From: Branchiostoma floridae
Lineage: Eukaryota; Chordata; Leptocardii; Amphioxiformes; Branchiostomatidae
Direction: 5' to 3'
Length of the DNA stretch: 64,000 bases
Assembly: GCF_000003815.2 (NCBI RefSeq)
Contig: NC_049986.1
Coordinates: 1 to 64,000 of the forward strand
The position numbers and the translations under genes were made by a program. The notes beneath the pieces were generated by a model, which was not told where the DNA came from, searched no databases, and saw nothing but the letters and a program-made list of their open reading frames with translations. Positions 21,225 to 33,991 of this stretch are shown one piece after another (positions within the stretch are counted from its first letter, which is position 1; each line of letters starts with the position of its first letter).

Positions 21225-24200
21225 CTACTGTGGCTGACTCTGTTCCTGACTACACTGTGAGTATATCTCCTCCAGTGTGTAGATAGTCTGTATAAAGGGT
21301 TTACTGTGGAGACATGTCCGACACTTGGGCAGTTCCTTTTCCTTCTTCCTAAGGATGTCACTCACGTCGTCATGTGACATGGTTCTGGACAGGCTACGAA
21401 CCATGCGCACTGCCTCTCCCTGTGGGGGGTTATAAGAAGGTAGAAAAAGAAAGGGGAAATAGTATCAGTTAAGACACATGTACATAACGTTAGCTATATA
21501 TAGTTAGTTGACCTTTATCCTTATGGTATGTGCAATGCATTTAAAAACAGAATATTTACATGATTGTAGGGACATGAAGTCTAGGGAGTGGTTTCAAACT
21601 GCAATATTTTCAAAACAGTGCAATTTGAAACCACCATCCATTGACTTGATGTAGTTATATGTATCCTATATTACAACAATCTTTATTGACACGACAAAAG
21701 TACAGCGACTTTCGTAAGGTCTACATGTATAACAACTACTTACAGTACAACTAAACACACATATATGGATATCTATAGGTATGATTAAATCAACATATAG
21801 GGTCTAGCATGTCATTAACACTATTAGTTCTACGGTATAAACATTCGTGGATATATTTGCCTACTTGTACACAGTGAGGGTTATCGCCTCCCAGAATGTA
21901 GTTGAATTTATCTATCGAACAGAGAGTAGCAAATTCTTTAGAACAAGCGGAAAGTAATGTGAACAGCTCTGTGCGTTTATCATTATATCGAGAACAATCC
22001 ATAACAAAGTGACGTTCGTCTTCGATCTCATTTGGGCAAAATGGACAAAACCTCTGGTCACGGGGAATTTTAGTATATCTTCCGGCTTCTATATTTAGTT
22101 TGTGACTACTGATTCTCATCTTTGTAATTGCTCTACGAAGTTCGAAACTGTGTACATTCGAAAGATACTTCTTTTGTCCGTATCTTTCCTTTAGCGTAGA
22201 ATAAATGCAAAGTTTTGAGTTATTCTGGATAGAAGAATACCATTCTTGTATGTATATATCCTGTAAACGGAGTCGTAATTGGTCGGTTAGCATATTAACA
22301 TGATACAACCTCGGGTTTGTCCATACATGTCCAAAACCATTATAGTTGAGAATGTCAGTTACGTGATTTGTCCAGTCGTATTCGCCGGAAAGTACAACAT
22401 CATATGCTTCACGTAGTAAAGAATCTTCGGGTAAGTTTGCTAGACGGTGCCAGTATTTGATTAATTGTATCTCAGCATTGATCAAAATGGGAAAGGTTCC
22501 TAGCTCACCACGGATGCCGTCATTTGATGATTTCGCATGTACTCCGAGTAAAAATTTTTGGAAACTCATGTCAATGGTGTCAAATTCTGGGATACTAGTA
22601 TGTGAAGAAAGTCGTATATTTTCAATTGCGAAGTTGTCATTTTCTAATTTCATTCCTGATGCCAGTCTCAATAATCTATCCTTGTCTGATCTTTTCTTAA
22701 AATGGATGACGTAAGTATGAGTGAGGTCCGAAGACACACTCTTCCTAACAGTTGCTGGGAGACCTCCCTCTAGATGGAGTTTGTTTAAAAAGGAAGAGAA
22801 AACAGTTTTGGGTGAAGATTCTGGAATTTGTTTTGATACAATAATTTTGATTGCTTTAGAAGTTTGGTCAAAACATGTGAGTTCGGCTCCGTACAGTAAA
22901 ATAGGCAGTACAAACTTGTTGAAAAGGCTCATTCCTAGGTGAATTGGAATGTTCTTTTCTGAGAATAAAAGTGACTTTAGTTTGAATAAAGCTCTCATGG
23001 CTTTATTCTTTAAATATTTCCTGGCTGCTTTAAACTTTCCCGAAGAAGTCAGGGGAATACCAAGGTAAGTATAACTGTCGGTTACTAGTATTTCTTTGCC
23101 ATATATATAGAATTTGTTTGATAATCTGTTAATAGAACCTTTTGTAAAAACCAGTACTTTCGTTTTAGATACATTAACCCTTAATTTCCATTTGTTGCAA
23201 TAAGATTCCAGGTTATTGATACAATTCTGAAGCCCCTCTTTCGACAATGAGATCAAGGCTAAGTCATCTGCCCAAGATAAACAGTTGAGTGATTTAGAAT
23301 TCAAAATTGCGGCGTCACATTTATCAGCAAAGCATTGAGGTAGGTCGTTAATAAAAATATTGAATAATAATGGACTGAGATTGCAGCCTTGTCTTACTCC
23401 GCATGTGGAAACAAAGGGGCTTGACAAACCATTTTGTAGTCTGACAGTATAGTTAACATTGAGGTACATGGATTGCAATACATTGAAGAATTTCCCACCA
23501 ACACCAAGATTTAACAATTTGTAGAATAAACCGTCCCGCCATACACTGTCAAACGCTTTCTTCATGTCAACAAAGCAAACATATAATTTCCCTCTCTTTT
23601 TTTCAATATATTTCTCAATAAGAGCTTTCAGGATAAATACATTGTCAGAGGTTCGGCACTTTCTTCTGAATCCGAATTGAGTGTCCGCTAGCAGACAATT
23701 GCTTTCAACGAATTTCTGTAAGCGAGTATTTAAAAGGAATGTGAACAATTTGGACAGACAGCTTGAGATGGCGATTCCTCTATAATTATCTACGTTAGAT
23801 TTGTCGCCAGATTTAAAAATTGGTGTAAGGATACTTGTGGTCCAGTTAGATGGAAATTTGTTGTTGGAAAGGATTGTATTAAAGAGAATGACCAGTGGTT
23901 CGCATATCTTTTCTGCCCCATATATTAACATCTCGTTTGAAATAGAGTCAATACCACATGCTTTTCCAGATTTTAGTGATTTCAAACCAGTCATAATTTC
24001 TGGTGTCGTGAAAGGGTAATCTAATGAATTTTGGGCGTTTTTATCTAAATGTTTAAGAGAATCAGTGACACTTTTTTCAAAAGAACTGTCAAATTCATTG
24101 TTTTTTACCAGATTATTTAATCCTTGAAAGTGTTCTATCCATTCTTTACTTGTGATATTAGGATCTATGTTACCGTTATGTTTTGTGCCGTTTACTTCCT

Positions 24201-27200
24201 TGTCAAGAGTATTGAACAATGACCACAGCTACATGTATGTTACCTTGTGGATAATGGTGAACTAGCGAATAGACATCTCCAAGCAACAAATTGTACTTGT
24301 ATATATCAGCATGATGTTTGGAAAATTCATGTGCAGAAAAACTCTGTACAGGAGAATGTAATGAGATTGTCAAATGTAAAATTATACATCGAAAAATATG
24401 TATATTTGGCACCAAAACCGATCTGTTTATACTGTATCGTATTTGCACTTTGAGTGCAGTCACCCAATGATAAAGCAAAACCAGATGTATATATATACAT
24501 AGGGACAAGAAAAAATAGGAACATTCCTAATAACATATTATGATTTCCATTGTAATAAAAATATCAATCATCAATGTACATGTGGTAGAAATGGAATAAA
24601 AGCATGAAATGGGTCTTTTTGTTGACTATTTCAATACTACTATAGGAAAGGAATTATGCATTAGGATTACTCACTTTTAGGTAGTGAATGACTTTAACTG
24701 GTCTGCTGGTGGACACTGTTGTGCTACTGGCTCTACTGATGATGCCTGAAAACAAAACAAAATGTTGCTTTTGATAAAATATCCAAACTTGAGCAGAGCA
24801 ATGTAACAGTCATCACAAAAAGGATCCTTTATAAGAGAAATTTATATTTCTATCACTTTAAATCGGAAATGTTTTTAGGAATTTGATTATGTGGTAGAGA
24901 GAAAATGGCATATTTGCAGCAGTTTTAAATTCGCCTTTGAAACTGCCATGCAAATTTTACTGTAAAGCTGGAAAATGTGAGGTGACCGCGGAAAATGTGA
25001 CCATAAAAACCACCACAAACATTTTCCGTCTCTACAATAAGTCAGTATACATTGTCCTATAAACACTATCTTGACTAATACTACCACAAAGAAGTTTAAT
25101 GTTACTTACCAAGGATTTCCTTCAAATCGTCAACCCCATAAAAGGGCATGCATGTTGTCATGGCAACGACCTCCGCCCTGATGTTGCCCTCCTCATCATT
25201 GGTCAGCTGGACATCGAACCCATTGTTAACCAGTCTTGGGTCACAGATCTTCCTAGACGGGCTAGGGTGGGTGTTTTCACTGTCCAAGTTCTGTAGGGTT
25301 TGCCATGCCAGAGGCCCTCCTGTTGTGCTAAAGAGGAAGAACGGAAACTTGAAAACCCAGTGACAAACTGGGACGAGGGGGGATGTAAATGATAAAAAAT
25401 GCTGACAAATGTAACTTAAGTTAGAACATAGTAAGGCTATGATTGTCATATTAAGCAATGTTGACAAGGAATGCACACAATCATAGTCATGCACATACAC
25501 ATAAAGAGCTATACATACTGAGATACACACTGACACATACACATACACATAGGGAGACACATAGACAGACACACACCTTCACTCAGACACACACAAACAC
25601 GTTAATCTATGATTCATATATCCATTCACAAACACAGATACACACACACATACATGTACATTACAAAATATCTACAAGTTCATATTTGGAAAGTCCAACT
25701 ACCAGTACCTTTCGTTCAGAACCACAGGTGCCCTGAGCGGTTGCCTAGGCAACACATGAGTCTCCATCAGCCTGTTGTACAGCAGCGCCTCCTGCATCCT
25801 GTACTGGTGAACTGCAACGACCTCTGACCCTTGCACTCCGACCCATACACCATGTGGCAACAACCAGCCAATCAGACGAAGCGTTCCATCTGCCTCAGAA
25901 CTGTTGGAAACTTCTTTCCCTACTTTTTCTTTCAACCACGTCATACTAAAACTTACATTCACCACTTTCAAAGTGTGTTGATTGTTTTCTCCATTTCCCT
26001 TCCTTGACTTTTGGGACTGAAACATTTTGTCGATGAGGGTTTGGTGAGAAACAGGATCCAACTTCCTTTTCTTAGTACTTAGCTTGTTCTTTCTTGGCGC
26101 AGGTGAATCTGAAGATGCAATACTTTCACTTTCTTGGAGTGTCTTTAGATGTGCCTGGTATCTCTGTTGATCTCTGGTTGCCATGGCTTCGTAGCGTTGT
26201 CTGTCCTGATTGGTTAGCTGCTTCCAACGCTGACCAATGAGCCGAGCAATTTCTGCAAAGTCAGCTTCTGGGTTCTCTTGGCACACTACAAAGGGTAGAG
26301 ACAAAAGTTTAAATTTGATTCTTAATCACAAGATTAAAGTAAAAAGATTTTGTGCAATCATTTCACTTAGCAATTATTGTTCTCCTCTTAGTGCTTAGTG
26401 GCGCACATATAATAGGCCAGCAAGTTTCCTTGTTGTTTCAGTAGCAGGGTATATTTTTACAGGGAAGGGTTGCTAGCCCTTCCCCCATTTTACATCCCTT
26501 CTGAAAGACAGGTGCAGACCCAACCGAGATACCCTATCAGGATTGAACCAGAGTCTCACAGTTATAAAGTAATTACTTGTAATTGGACTACAGTCTACAG
26601 AGGTTAAGCACGGCAACCACCTCCTATACACCATACAAGAGCACACCACTCCACCACCAATGTGCCAAAGCCTTCAGCCAACTGAAGTTTTACTGAAAGA
26701 AGAAGAAGAAGAAGAAGAAGAAGAAGAAACTGTTCACCCCCTACCCTTTCTTACCAGTAGGCCTGACATCCTTGATGAAGAAACTGTAAGCTGACTGTGG
26801 CTTCTTCACTGGTTTGTTCCCAACAAGGTCATACATTGTCGTATGGCCTTCCTGTAAACAGAAATGCATCACAAGTTACGGTTTTAATCTTTCACACATT
26901 GGTTGCCTTGTAGTTTGGATGTTTGTGTCAGAATCAAGAGATCCCTGGTTCAAATCCATGCCTGTGTTCATGGGTTCAAGTCCCCTTGTGAAAGACAGGG
27001 TCTCTTTTTAAACCTCCTTGGGAAAGTCACTTACCACCAGGTACTCTATTTTCCTTGCTTGAATTGGATGAAACATATATTCTGCCTTTAAATGGTTTGT
27101 GTAAGCCTCTACCAGGTGACTACCTACACCTGGCTACAGGGAGAGTACTTGCCAAGAAAGTTTGGCCTCAATATGGTAACATTTGCCAGCATATAATACC

Positions 27201-30200
27201 TTTCCCGCATACTTACTCTCCTTGTAAACTATACCTTCCGTTTTTTTTCGATCTGGTGGAGGCTATGTTTGGCTTGGGGCTACAAAAACTTAAGATCTAT
27301 GTGATAAATCAAAGTGCAGTTAGATCCCACCTTTTTCAGTATGGTGTTTTTCCTTCCTGGGCTTCCCTTGTCAACACTTGTGTGTGCTGACTGATCTTGT
27401 CCCTGATTGGTCACTCCAGGGACCAATAGTCTCACTGGTTCTACAGCCTCTCCAACAGAGTTGACCAATCCTCTCCCTTCACTCCACGTCTTAGCTGAAA
27501 CCTCATTGGCTGTTGGAATCTCATCCTCTTTCTGATTGGCTGAGGTAGGATTGTCGCTGTCCAATGATGGGAGAGGAGGGATTCCATCTTTTCTGAGCGT
27601 CTGATTGGTTGAATCTAAAATATTTGAAATCTCAGCTATACCCTCACTCTCTTCTCTTCTTTCTTTGTAATTTTCCTTGTCATTTTCCTCTTTTTCTTCA
27701 TCACTAAGCACAAGACTGAGGGAGGTTTGAGTCAGAAGATTAAAACTAACGCCGTCTTCACTTTTCTTACCAGTTTCAGCGGGGCTTGGAGTTGGAAGGT
27801 CTCCGAGGAAAGAATTAGAAATGGAGAAACTCCTCTGAGAATCTTCATGAAGTTTGTCTTCTTGTTGTAGAGACTCCTGTGAGTCCATTCCTGCTAGCAA
27901 AGAGTCGTTGATTGAGAATAAGGATATCTCTGTATCGTCTGCTGGCCTATGGGGCCTTACGGTGGAGGTGTCAGGGGTCTTGATTTCAGCAAGCATAGAG
28001 TCGCCCATTGTAATGTCAGAGTCACTATTTGAGCTCATGTTTGTCGTATTAACAGTTGTGTTTTTTAATGTACCCAAAGGCTCTTCTTCCCTTATTTCAA
28101 CCTCTACATGTACATTACTGCTGTGGTCATTGTCAACTTTCTCTCTTCTTGTATCTTCTTCTGACTCAAGAGTTTTACAATGGGCAGGTGCAATCTTTTC
28201 TGTGTTTGTCAGATTATCTTCATTTCTACTTTTACTCGAAGCATAATATGCACAGGACAGCTGTTCATCTTCCAGTGTGTTTTGCTGTTTGTTGGAGTCC
28301 GAGGAACTTGAACTGTTATGTGTCGTGTCTCTGGCTTCTTCGCTCGTAGCTTTGTTGTGGTTTGCATCATCTGAAGAGCTGTATACAGTCTGCAGCATCT
28401 CTTCAATAACGGACAGAATGGAATCCTGGAAAGAAAAAAGAAGGAAAATATTAAGACTTGTGTATCACGAGTACATTTCTGTAAATTTCCTGCACAATTT
28501 GCAAGCAAACATCCATTTTAATCTCAATCACCAGCTGTCTGGTAACATCACTACATTTTTGTACATTAATTTTATATTTCATACATAGTGTATACTGATG
28601 TTAATTTATAAACATTTAGCATATAAAGTCAATGTCCAATTATAGCAAATATATAGAATATAAAAGAAGGCAATTCAAGTATTTGTAGAATACTTTTTCC
28701 ACAGTGCTATATGTTTATCTTAAAGTTTGCATCACGTGCACTTGTTGAGAGTATTACAAATATGTTGGAGACAAGAAATGTAGTGTCTTTTGTATTAATG
28801 AGATATAAATTCTTTAAAGCACAAGCTTCCCTACATTGTTGTGCAGGAGGACTTTTGTCTTGTTGGGCTCCACATTGGGGTCTATCTCTGCTGGGGGCAC
28901 CCTGATGCTGAGGAATATTATGGGATGTCGTGAGGAAGTTCCATCAGACGTGCTGCCGTGGTAATACTGACGCACCAGCTGGAACAAACAAATTTACTAT
29001 GGAATAACTGACAAAAGCATGTGACAAACATAAAATAAGAAAACTTACTTCAGGGCTCTAGTCAGCTCGACATTTTTTTCCGTCAGCCAATTCCCATTGT
29101 CGCGAAAACACTATTCCAGGAGTTAGAGAAACTGAACTGAGACCTTGAAAAACGGGTTTTAATGAGATTATCGTATGCGAAAGGGCACCGACTCACATTG
29201 TCAACAATCATAACAATAGCAAAACAAACAGTGTGTGGCTTTTACGACCGTGGACAGCGTCCCCAAGCAGCCTGTAGCTTCCACCAAGGAGCTTTTATCA
29301 GATTTTTGTCCGTCAAAGTTGACAGATAGGTTTTAAAGTTTTTCCGTCACACGCAGCAAATTTCCGTCAATTGACGGAAAAACGGACGCTGGCTAGAACC
29401 CTGACTTACTCCAGTCATGAACCCTACTAGTAGGCCTGATGAGGGGGATACAAGCTTAATAGTAGTAGGAAGAAGTAGTAGTATCCAGTATTTAATTATA
29501 CTGCTACTGGGATCCCTGACACGGGTAGGCAGCAGTCGGATAGTCTTAACACTGCGCTTCCATGCAGCTCTGTCCAGTGGGTCTACTCGTGTTAGACTGC
29601 ACATTTCATATCACGTTTATTTACTACAATTCACGGAAATGAGATCTGAGAGGTGTGATAGTACATCCTTTACAAGGCTGACACCTTCAGCATAGAGATA
29701 AAATAAGCCATGGATTATAAGAAATAAGCAAATAAAAAAAAATGATATAAAACATTCTAACAAGTCAGTATTGCCCTCAGAAAAATAGCACGACTACAAA
29801 AATGTTGGAAGGTAAAAAAAAAAAGCTATGTATCAGATGTTGCCAAAAAAGTGACATCATTGTTACCTTCTCCACCCCTTTCATCTGGACAGGCCTCTCG
29901 TTGAAGAAAACGAAGGAGCGGTCAGTCGTGGCTCGGGTGACGGTCTGAGGGTCAGCTCCCGGCTTAGGGAGGAATCCCTGCACCTCTACCTGTCATGGAA
30001 TAAGATTGTTTGTTTGTTTGAACCTTTGTTTATTCATGAAAGCTCAAATCGGCCTACAGGCCGCTTTTCATTGAGTTCATGTGGGAAGAGGCAAGGGTCA
30101 GACAAAGTATATAACAGAGATACAGTTTACATCATTTAAAGTCCTTATGAGTCTTACAATTCTATAAGTCTATAAACACAATTTTTACATACATGGTACA

Positions 30201-33059
30201 AAATACATAATAGTGAGAGCTGCTACATGATTCGAGTCCGTTCATTTCGGTCGTTCCTGATACTTTAAAGAGTCTCTTAAAGGAAGCCAGAACTGTCACA
30301 CAAAATCCGTGAACCTAATGTGGTCGCAAACAAATAGAACTGTATGCTTTCCATACTTTCCATAATTCATATATGTACAATTTCTGTAAAGATGTATTAG
30401 ACTATGGTACCTGTGGTTCCAGACTCCTGTGTTCCACCCCCAGCAGTAGTGACATGGTGCCGGTACCCAGCACAGTCCGCAGGGCTGTACGGTGGTCGGG
30501 ATACTTGTTCTTCTGCCACACTGTGCACTGGGAAAAACAAACACATTCAAATCTTACCGAACAGAAATATAAGTTTGCGAATTTTACCAAAATTATCGTA
30601 AAAACCTTGTGATACTTCTAAAAAAACACATTCCAAATTGTACAATAATTGTAATAAAACTTTTTTCACCTGGGCAGAGTGAGGAAAGTCGTGTAAAGTG
30701 CCTTTTCCAAAGGACACAACATCTAGCCATGAATGCCAGGAATCGAACCCATTACCTCTTGATCTCGTGTCCTCTACTCTAGCCACTTGGCCATTTGATG
30801 CCACAATTGATATCAATAGTAGTAGTATCCAGTATTTGATTATACTGCTGCTGGGATCCCTGACACAGGGGTAGGCAGCAGTCAGATAGTCTTCATACTG
30901 CGCTTTCATGCGGCTCTGTCCAGTGGGCTCACCCTAATTAGACCATAATCTCCAAGCAGATCATACGGTAGCATAAGATAGTATCAAAAGCTGGCAGAGG
31001 AGTGAAGCCGGCTTAGGAGTGTGTTTTGCTACATGGCAAATGTACACCTCTTGGCTAACTATACTCCTTGGCCAGTTTGGTACTATCTTATGCCATTGTA
31101 GGATCTGCTTGGAGATTAATTAGACCACACATTTTGGTGTCTCTCCTAACACATTTAGTACCGAAGCACCAAATTCATAATCTTTAACCCACCTTGTTGT
31201 GTATGAGTGAAAATCTGACATCTGGCTTGATGACACCCAATGCCATCATGATGTCTTCCACTCGCTTCAGTTCCTCCTTCCGCCGCTTGGGGGCGCTGTA
31301 GTACTGTCTGCGCACCGGGACATTCTTAAACAGGTTTGTGACTGTTATGGTTGTACCTGAAACATCACAATTAAAGATTATTCTAAAGTAATTTATGATA
31401 GGAGCTTAGACTTTGTTGGACTGCAAAAACTGCTTCTGTCATGCATAGGGGGCGACTATATCACAATAATATAGATTTTAAAAACTTGAGAATATTCGCT
31501 ATGTTCTACACGGTTGAAAAAATTCTGTAGAACTTCACAGTGGAGAGGTCACAACGAAAACTGCATATTTTTGTACTTGTACAGTAATGTAAGTGTAAAA
31601 TGTGAAAGGTTTGCCATGGTTTTACATTCACAATTTTCATAGTGACCTCTTCAGTGTGAACTTAGAAGCACAGTGCAAACATTCCTCTTGTACATTAAAA
31701 CCCTGACAGTTTCAGTCGCAAACATACATATGTCAGGAACACTCCATTTTCCTCCTGCCACAAATGAAATCCCCACAAACATTTCTCCTTTTGCAGTACC
31801 TTGCCCCAGATGTGCAGGTTTGCTGTTGGTGATTTTGCCCTGCCTGTCCAGTGTGTAGATCATGCTGAAGTCGTCAGCTGCAGTCTTCGTGGTGACCGTC
31901 ACATCAGCTACTGCACAGAGGGATCCTGCAACAACAAAGATTCATTCAGGGCTCAAAATTCACAGCAAACTTTTCATTCATTTTGTCTTGTCATTGATGG
32001 GGTTCTGCATGCATGGGGGCAGCAAATCTTTAGCCTGAATTCAGAAGTACACCCTAAAATCAAGAAAGATAGTTCAACAAAATTTGTTTGCCCCACTACA
32101 AATGAAGTGAATGTATAGAACAATTGACCTATCAAACAAAGCACCAACTACCAGTATTTGGTGGGGAAGAGACAAATAATCAGAAAAATCATGCTCACCC
32201 AGACTGTCCAGGTCAGCCTGGTGTGACAGTTAGGACTTGTAATGACAAATGTTGCTGTGCCACAAACTCCGCATCCAATGTCCCATGTTCTACCAATTAC
32301 ATGTACAACCTGATGAAATTATTTACAGAACCAACACTAATCACTCTTACCCAGTGCCTCTCCCCTGAAGCCATAAGTCTCCAGACTGTCCAGGTCTGCC
32401 TGGTGTGACAGTTTGGACGTGTAATGTCGCTGAGCCATGAACTCTGCATCTGCACGGCTGATCCCACTGCCGTTGTCACTCACTACTATCCTGTCAAACC
32501 CAAATGACTCCTGGATACAAGAAAAACAGACAGAGTCAGTTTGAATAGGTATCAAGAATTTCAATTAACCTTTTAAAAAAACATTTTTTATGCTTTGTGC
32601 ATTTTAGAGTAGAGTTGTTGTCTTTTTTTACATACTGTCAACTGAAATTCAAAGGAAAGGCCTTTTTGTTTTTATACTGAACTTTGTTGAGAACTTTTGA
32701 GTTCTCTCAGTAAAAATCACTTGACAATAACTTTAAGTTAGATACCCGATGAAGTGGTCACTACTACAGGTTTCATTGAACTTTTATTTTTCTCTCTCCC
32801 TACCTCCCTTTCTCTTCTTTGCTATCTCCCCTTTTCTCTCTTTCTGATCAAACAAGTTTTAAAACCATAGGCTTATCACATTTACCAACCCACTGACCAG
32901 TTTGACATCCACACTGGTGGCTTGAGCGTCCAGCGAGTTTTCCACCAGTTCCTTCACCACGCTGAAGACGGACGTGATGACCTGAGTGCTGGACAACAGG
33001 CGAGCCGTCGCCGCGGGCAACGCTTGCAGGCTTCTCGCACCAGTCGTCGGGGAAGCCAT
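21225..33059 (-). CDS. PMS1: PMS1-type DNA mismatch-repair protein
   Basis: Thirteen exons (high to low): 33059-32886, 32510-32351, 31925-31800, 31356-31193, 30527-30411, 29989-29867, 28978-28835, 28425-27331, 26851-26755, 26285-25709, 25327-25110, 24745-24675, 21419-21225. All are GT-AG and in phase; about 1086 aa (human PMS1 is 932). The N-terminal GHKL ATPase shows [21 protein letters not shown] and [11 protein letters not shown] long acidic Ser-rich linker (exon 8) follows, then an HMG box at ~715-785 ([10 protein letters not shown] to QRYQAHL), the feature that marks PMS1 among MutL homologues. The C-terminal MLH1-interaction region has [14 protein letters not shown] and [15 protein letters not shown]1 pairs with MLH1 in the nucleus. 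The start at 33059 (MASPTTG) is preferred; an in-frame ATG lies at 33077. The last intron (3.3 kb) contains a LINE. Confidence 0.95.
21428..21789 (-). other. 3' side of PMS1's last intron and LINE 3' end
   Basis: The region between the last PMS1 exon and the reverse-transcriptase stop. On the minus strand GTGTCAATAAAGATTG near 21680 carries an AATAAA signal that would suit the 3' end of the LINE. No other feature is seen. Confidence 0.4.
21790..24219 (-). mobile_element. 5'-truncated non-LTR retrotransposon with an open reverse transcriptase
   Basis: An uninterrupted frame of about 809 codons lies in the last PMS1 intron, on the same strand. Reverse-transcriptase blocks are in order: [65 protein letters not shown], and the catalytic [11 protein letters not shown]. 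The C-terminal part ends with a zinc-knuckle-like CPFC...DERHFVMDC. No endonuclease domain precedes it, and sequence above 24240 is not coding, so the element looks 5'-truncated. The layout fits a LINE of the Jockey/CR1-related groups; the exact clade cannot be fixed by eye. The lack of stops suggests recent insertion. Confidence 0.9.
25460..25660 (+). repeat. (CACA/CATA)n low-complexity tract in a PMS1 intron
   Basis: CA-rich simple sequence (ACACACATAC, CAGACACACAC). It lies between PMS1 exons 25110-25327 and 25709-26285. Confidence 0.8.
26440..26620 (-). mobile_element. SINE-like insertion in a PMS1 intron
   Basis: Read on the minus strand, GGTTCAATCCTGATAGGGTA resembles a tRNA B box. A body with CTGTCTTTCAGAAGGGATG and GGGAAGGGCTAGCAACCCTT follows. 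It is old and degenerate. Confidence 0.5.
26699..26729 (+). repeat. (GAA)n microsatellite in a PMS1 intron
   Basis: About ten uninterrupted GAA units, 25 bases from the donor of PMS1 exon 9. Confidence 0.95.
26880..27130 (+). mobile_element. SINE-like insertion in a PMS1 intron
   Basis: GGTTCAAATCCATGCC and GGGTTCAAGTCCCC resemble tRNA B boxes. A body follows with GAAAGACAGGGTC, GGGAAAGTCACTTACCACC and a CCAGGTGACTACC end, the pattern of other SINEs in this window. Confidence 0.55.
29051..29403. mobile_element. hAT-type non-autonomous element in a PMS1 intron
   Basis: The ends CAGGGCTCTAGTCAGC and GCTGGCTAGAACCCTG are inverted repeats starting CAGGG, as in hAT elements. Subterminal CCGTC motifs recur at both ends. 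The flanks ACTTACTT (29043-29050) and ACTTACTC (29404-29411) are an 8-bp target duplication with one change. 353 bp, non-coding. Confidence 0.8.
29478..29605. repeat. Interspersed repeat, copy 1 of 2 in PMS1 introns
   Basis: TAGTAGTATCCAGTATTTAA through GGGATCCCTGACAC to CTGTCCAGTGGG matches 30825-30930 closely in the same orientation. The repeat family was not identified. Confidence 0.7.
30003..30402 (-). other. PMS1 intron, nothing recognised
   Basis: A TTTGTTTATTCATGAAAGCTCAAATCGGCC segment near 30025 looks like an interspersed repeat edge. No exon lies here beyond the flanking PMS1 exons. Confidence 0.3.
30670..30802 (-). mobile_element. tRNA-derived SINE in a PMS1 intron
   Basis: The minus strand reads GGCCAAGTGGCTAGAGTAGA (A box region), GGGTTCGATTCCTGG (B box), then GGCACTTTACACGACTTTCC, the same body as the SINE at 11640-11825. 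Confidence 0.75.
30825..30930. repeat. Interspersed repeat, copy 2 of 2 in PMS1 introns
   Basis: Matches 29478-29605 (AGTAGTATCCAGTATTTGAT, GGGATCCCTGACACAGG, GGCTCTGTCCAGTGGGCTC). It abuts the MITE that begins at 30945. Confidence 0.7.
30945..31116. mobile_element. MITE with 10-bp flanking repeat in a PMS1 intron
   Basis: ATCTCCAAGCAGATC and GCATAAGATAGTA at the left are mirrored by TACTATCTTATGCC and GGATCTGCTTGGAGAT at the right. TAATTAGACC stands on both sides (30935-30944 and 31117-31126). 172 bp, non-coding. Confidence 0.8.
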
Positions 33060-33077
33060 GTCGAAAAAAAACGGCAA

Positions 33078-33658
33078 CTTTACCTTTTATAGAGCAAAAT
33101 CTTCACTCCAAATCTATCCGTGCAAAAATATTTCAGCTTCGCGCCTTTTCAGGTCACCTCTGACCTTTGACTTATCGAAATCTCGCGAGACTCCAAGCAG
33201 ACTGCACCACTCATTCGAGGGGGAGAACAGGTTAGCCAATATCAAACTTTTTGCAAAACCACTTTTACTCTTTTTTCGCTAGTTGAGGCAAAAAATAATA
33301 AATTTCTTGATCATAAACAAGGCTTTAATAGAAACATTCAATGCGAATAGGTAAAGTTCAATTCACTGTGTAGGCATTGCAAGATCTTGCAATTTTGACA
33401 GAGCCTGTTTCAAATTCAACTCTGGAGAAAATGTGAAACTTTTTCAGTCCTGAGAAGAGACGCCCAAGGTTTTAATATGGGGTCAGGAAGAGTTTCCTTA
33501 GCGGTATGTCCTATGACCTATGCATAGATATTCATAGTGCCCAATATTCTCACTTTGAAGTATGCACTAGTATTGGTTAGCCCTTGTAAAAGTCTGTTTC
33601 TATGAATACGAGCAATCGCTGTTATTGTTTACATCCGGGGTATTCGGCGCACGAGCGC
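33078..33658 (-). promoter_or_regulatory. PMS1 5' flank
   Basis: About 600 bases between the PMS1 start codon and the DNA transposon. GC-richer near 33120-33230 and AT-rich beyond, with no TATA box at a convincing place. The native PMS1 promoter must either fit here or be split by the transposon. Confidence 0.4.
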
Positions 33659-33991
33659 TGACTGGTAGGCAAAAAGCGTTAGGAGATCAGATTACTAATT
33701 AGCATACCGGCGCGGAAGCAGATCGTACTGTTTACGCGAATTTGCGCATTTTCAGCCACGTTTTTATCGCATCCATGGGATTTTTTCAGATTTTGTATTT
33801 TTTTCACTACTTCTTAGTCTTTTTTTTTTTTTTCTTGTGTAATATTTTGGGAGAAAATGACCCTTGCCCTCTTGACTTCCGTCATGTGTTTCCGGTTGTT
33901 TTGATTTTCCCGCCGTACGGGCTTTCTGTCATCCGTTCCGGGCTGTTATATTTCTGTTCCTAATGTGGTTTAATTAATACGTTTAATCAAT

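Noticed and set aside
25460-25660. Thr/His-rich and Val/Tyr-rich frames
   Set aside because: Simple CA-rich sequence in a PMS1 intron. The only real coding part nearby is the exon 25110-25327.
27854-28588. Plus-strand frames rich in Ser/Leu/Phe
   Set aside because: They are the antisense of the large PMS1 exon 8.
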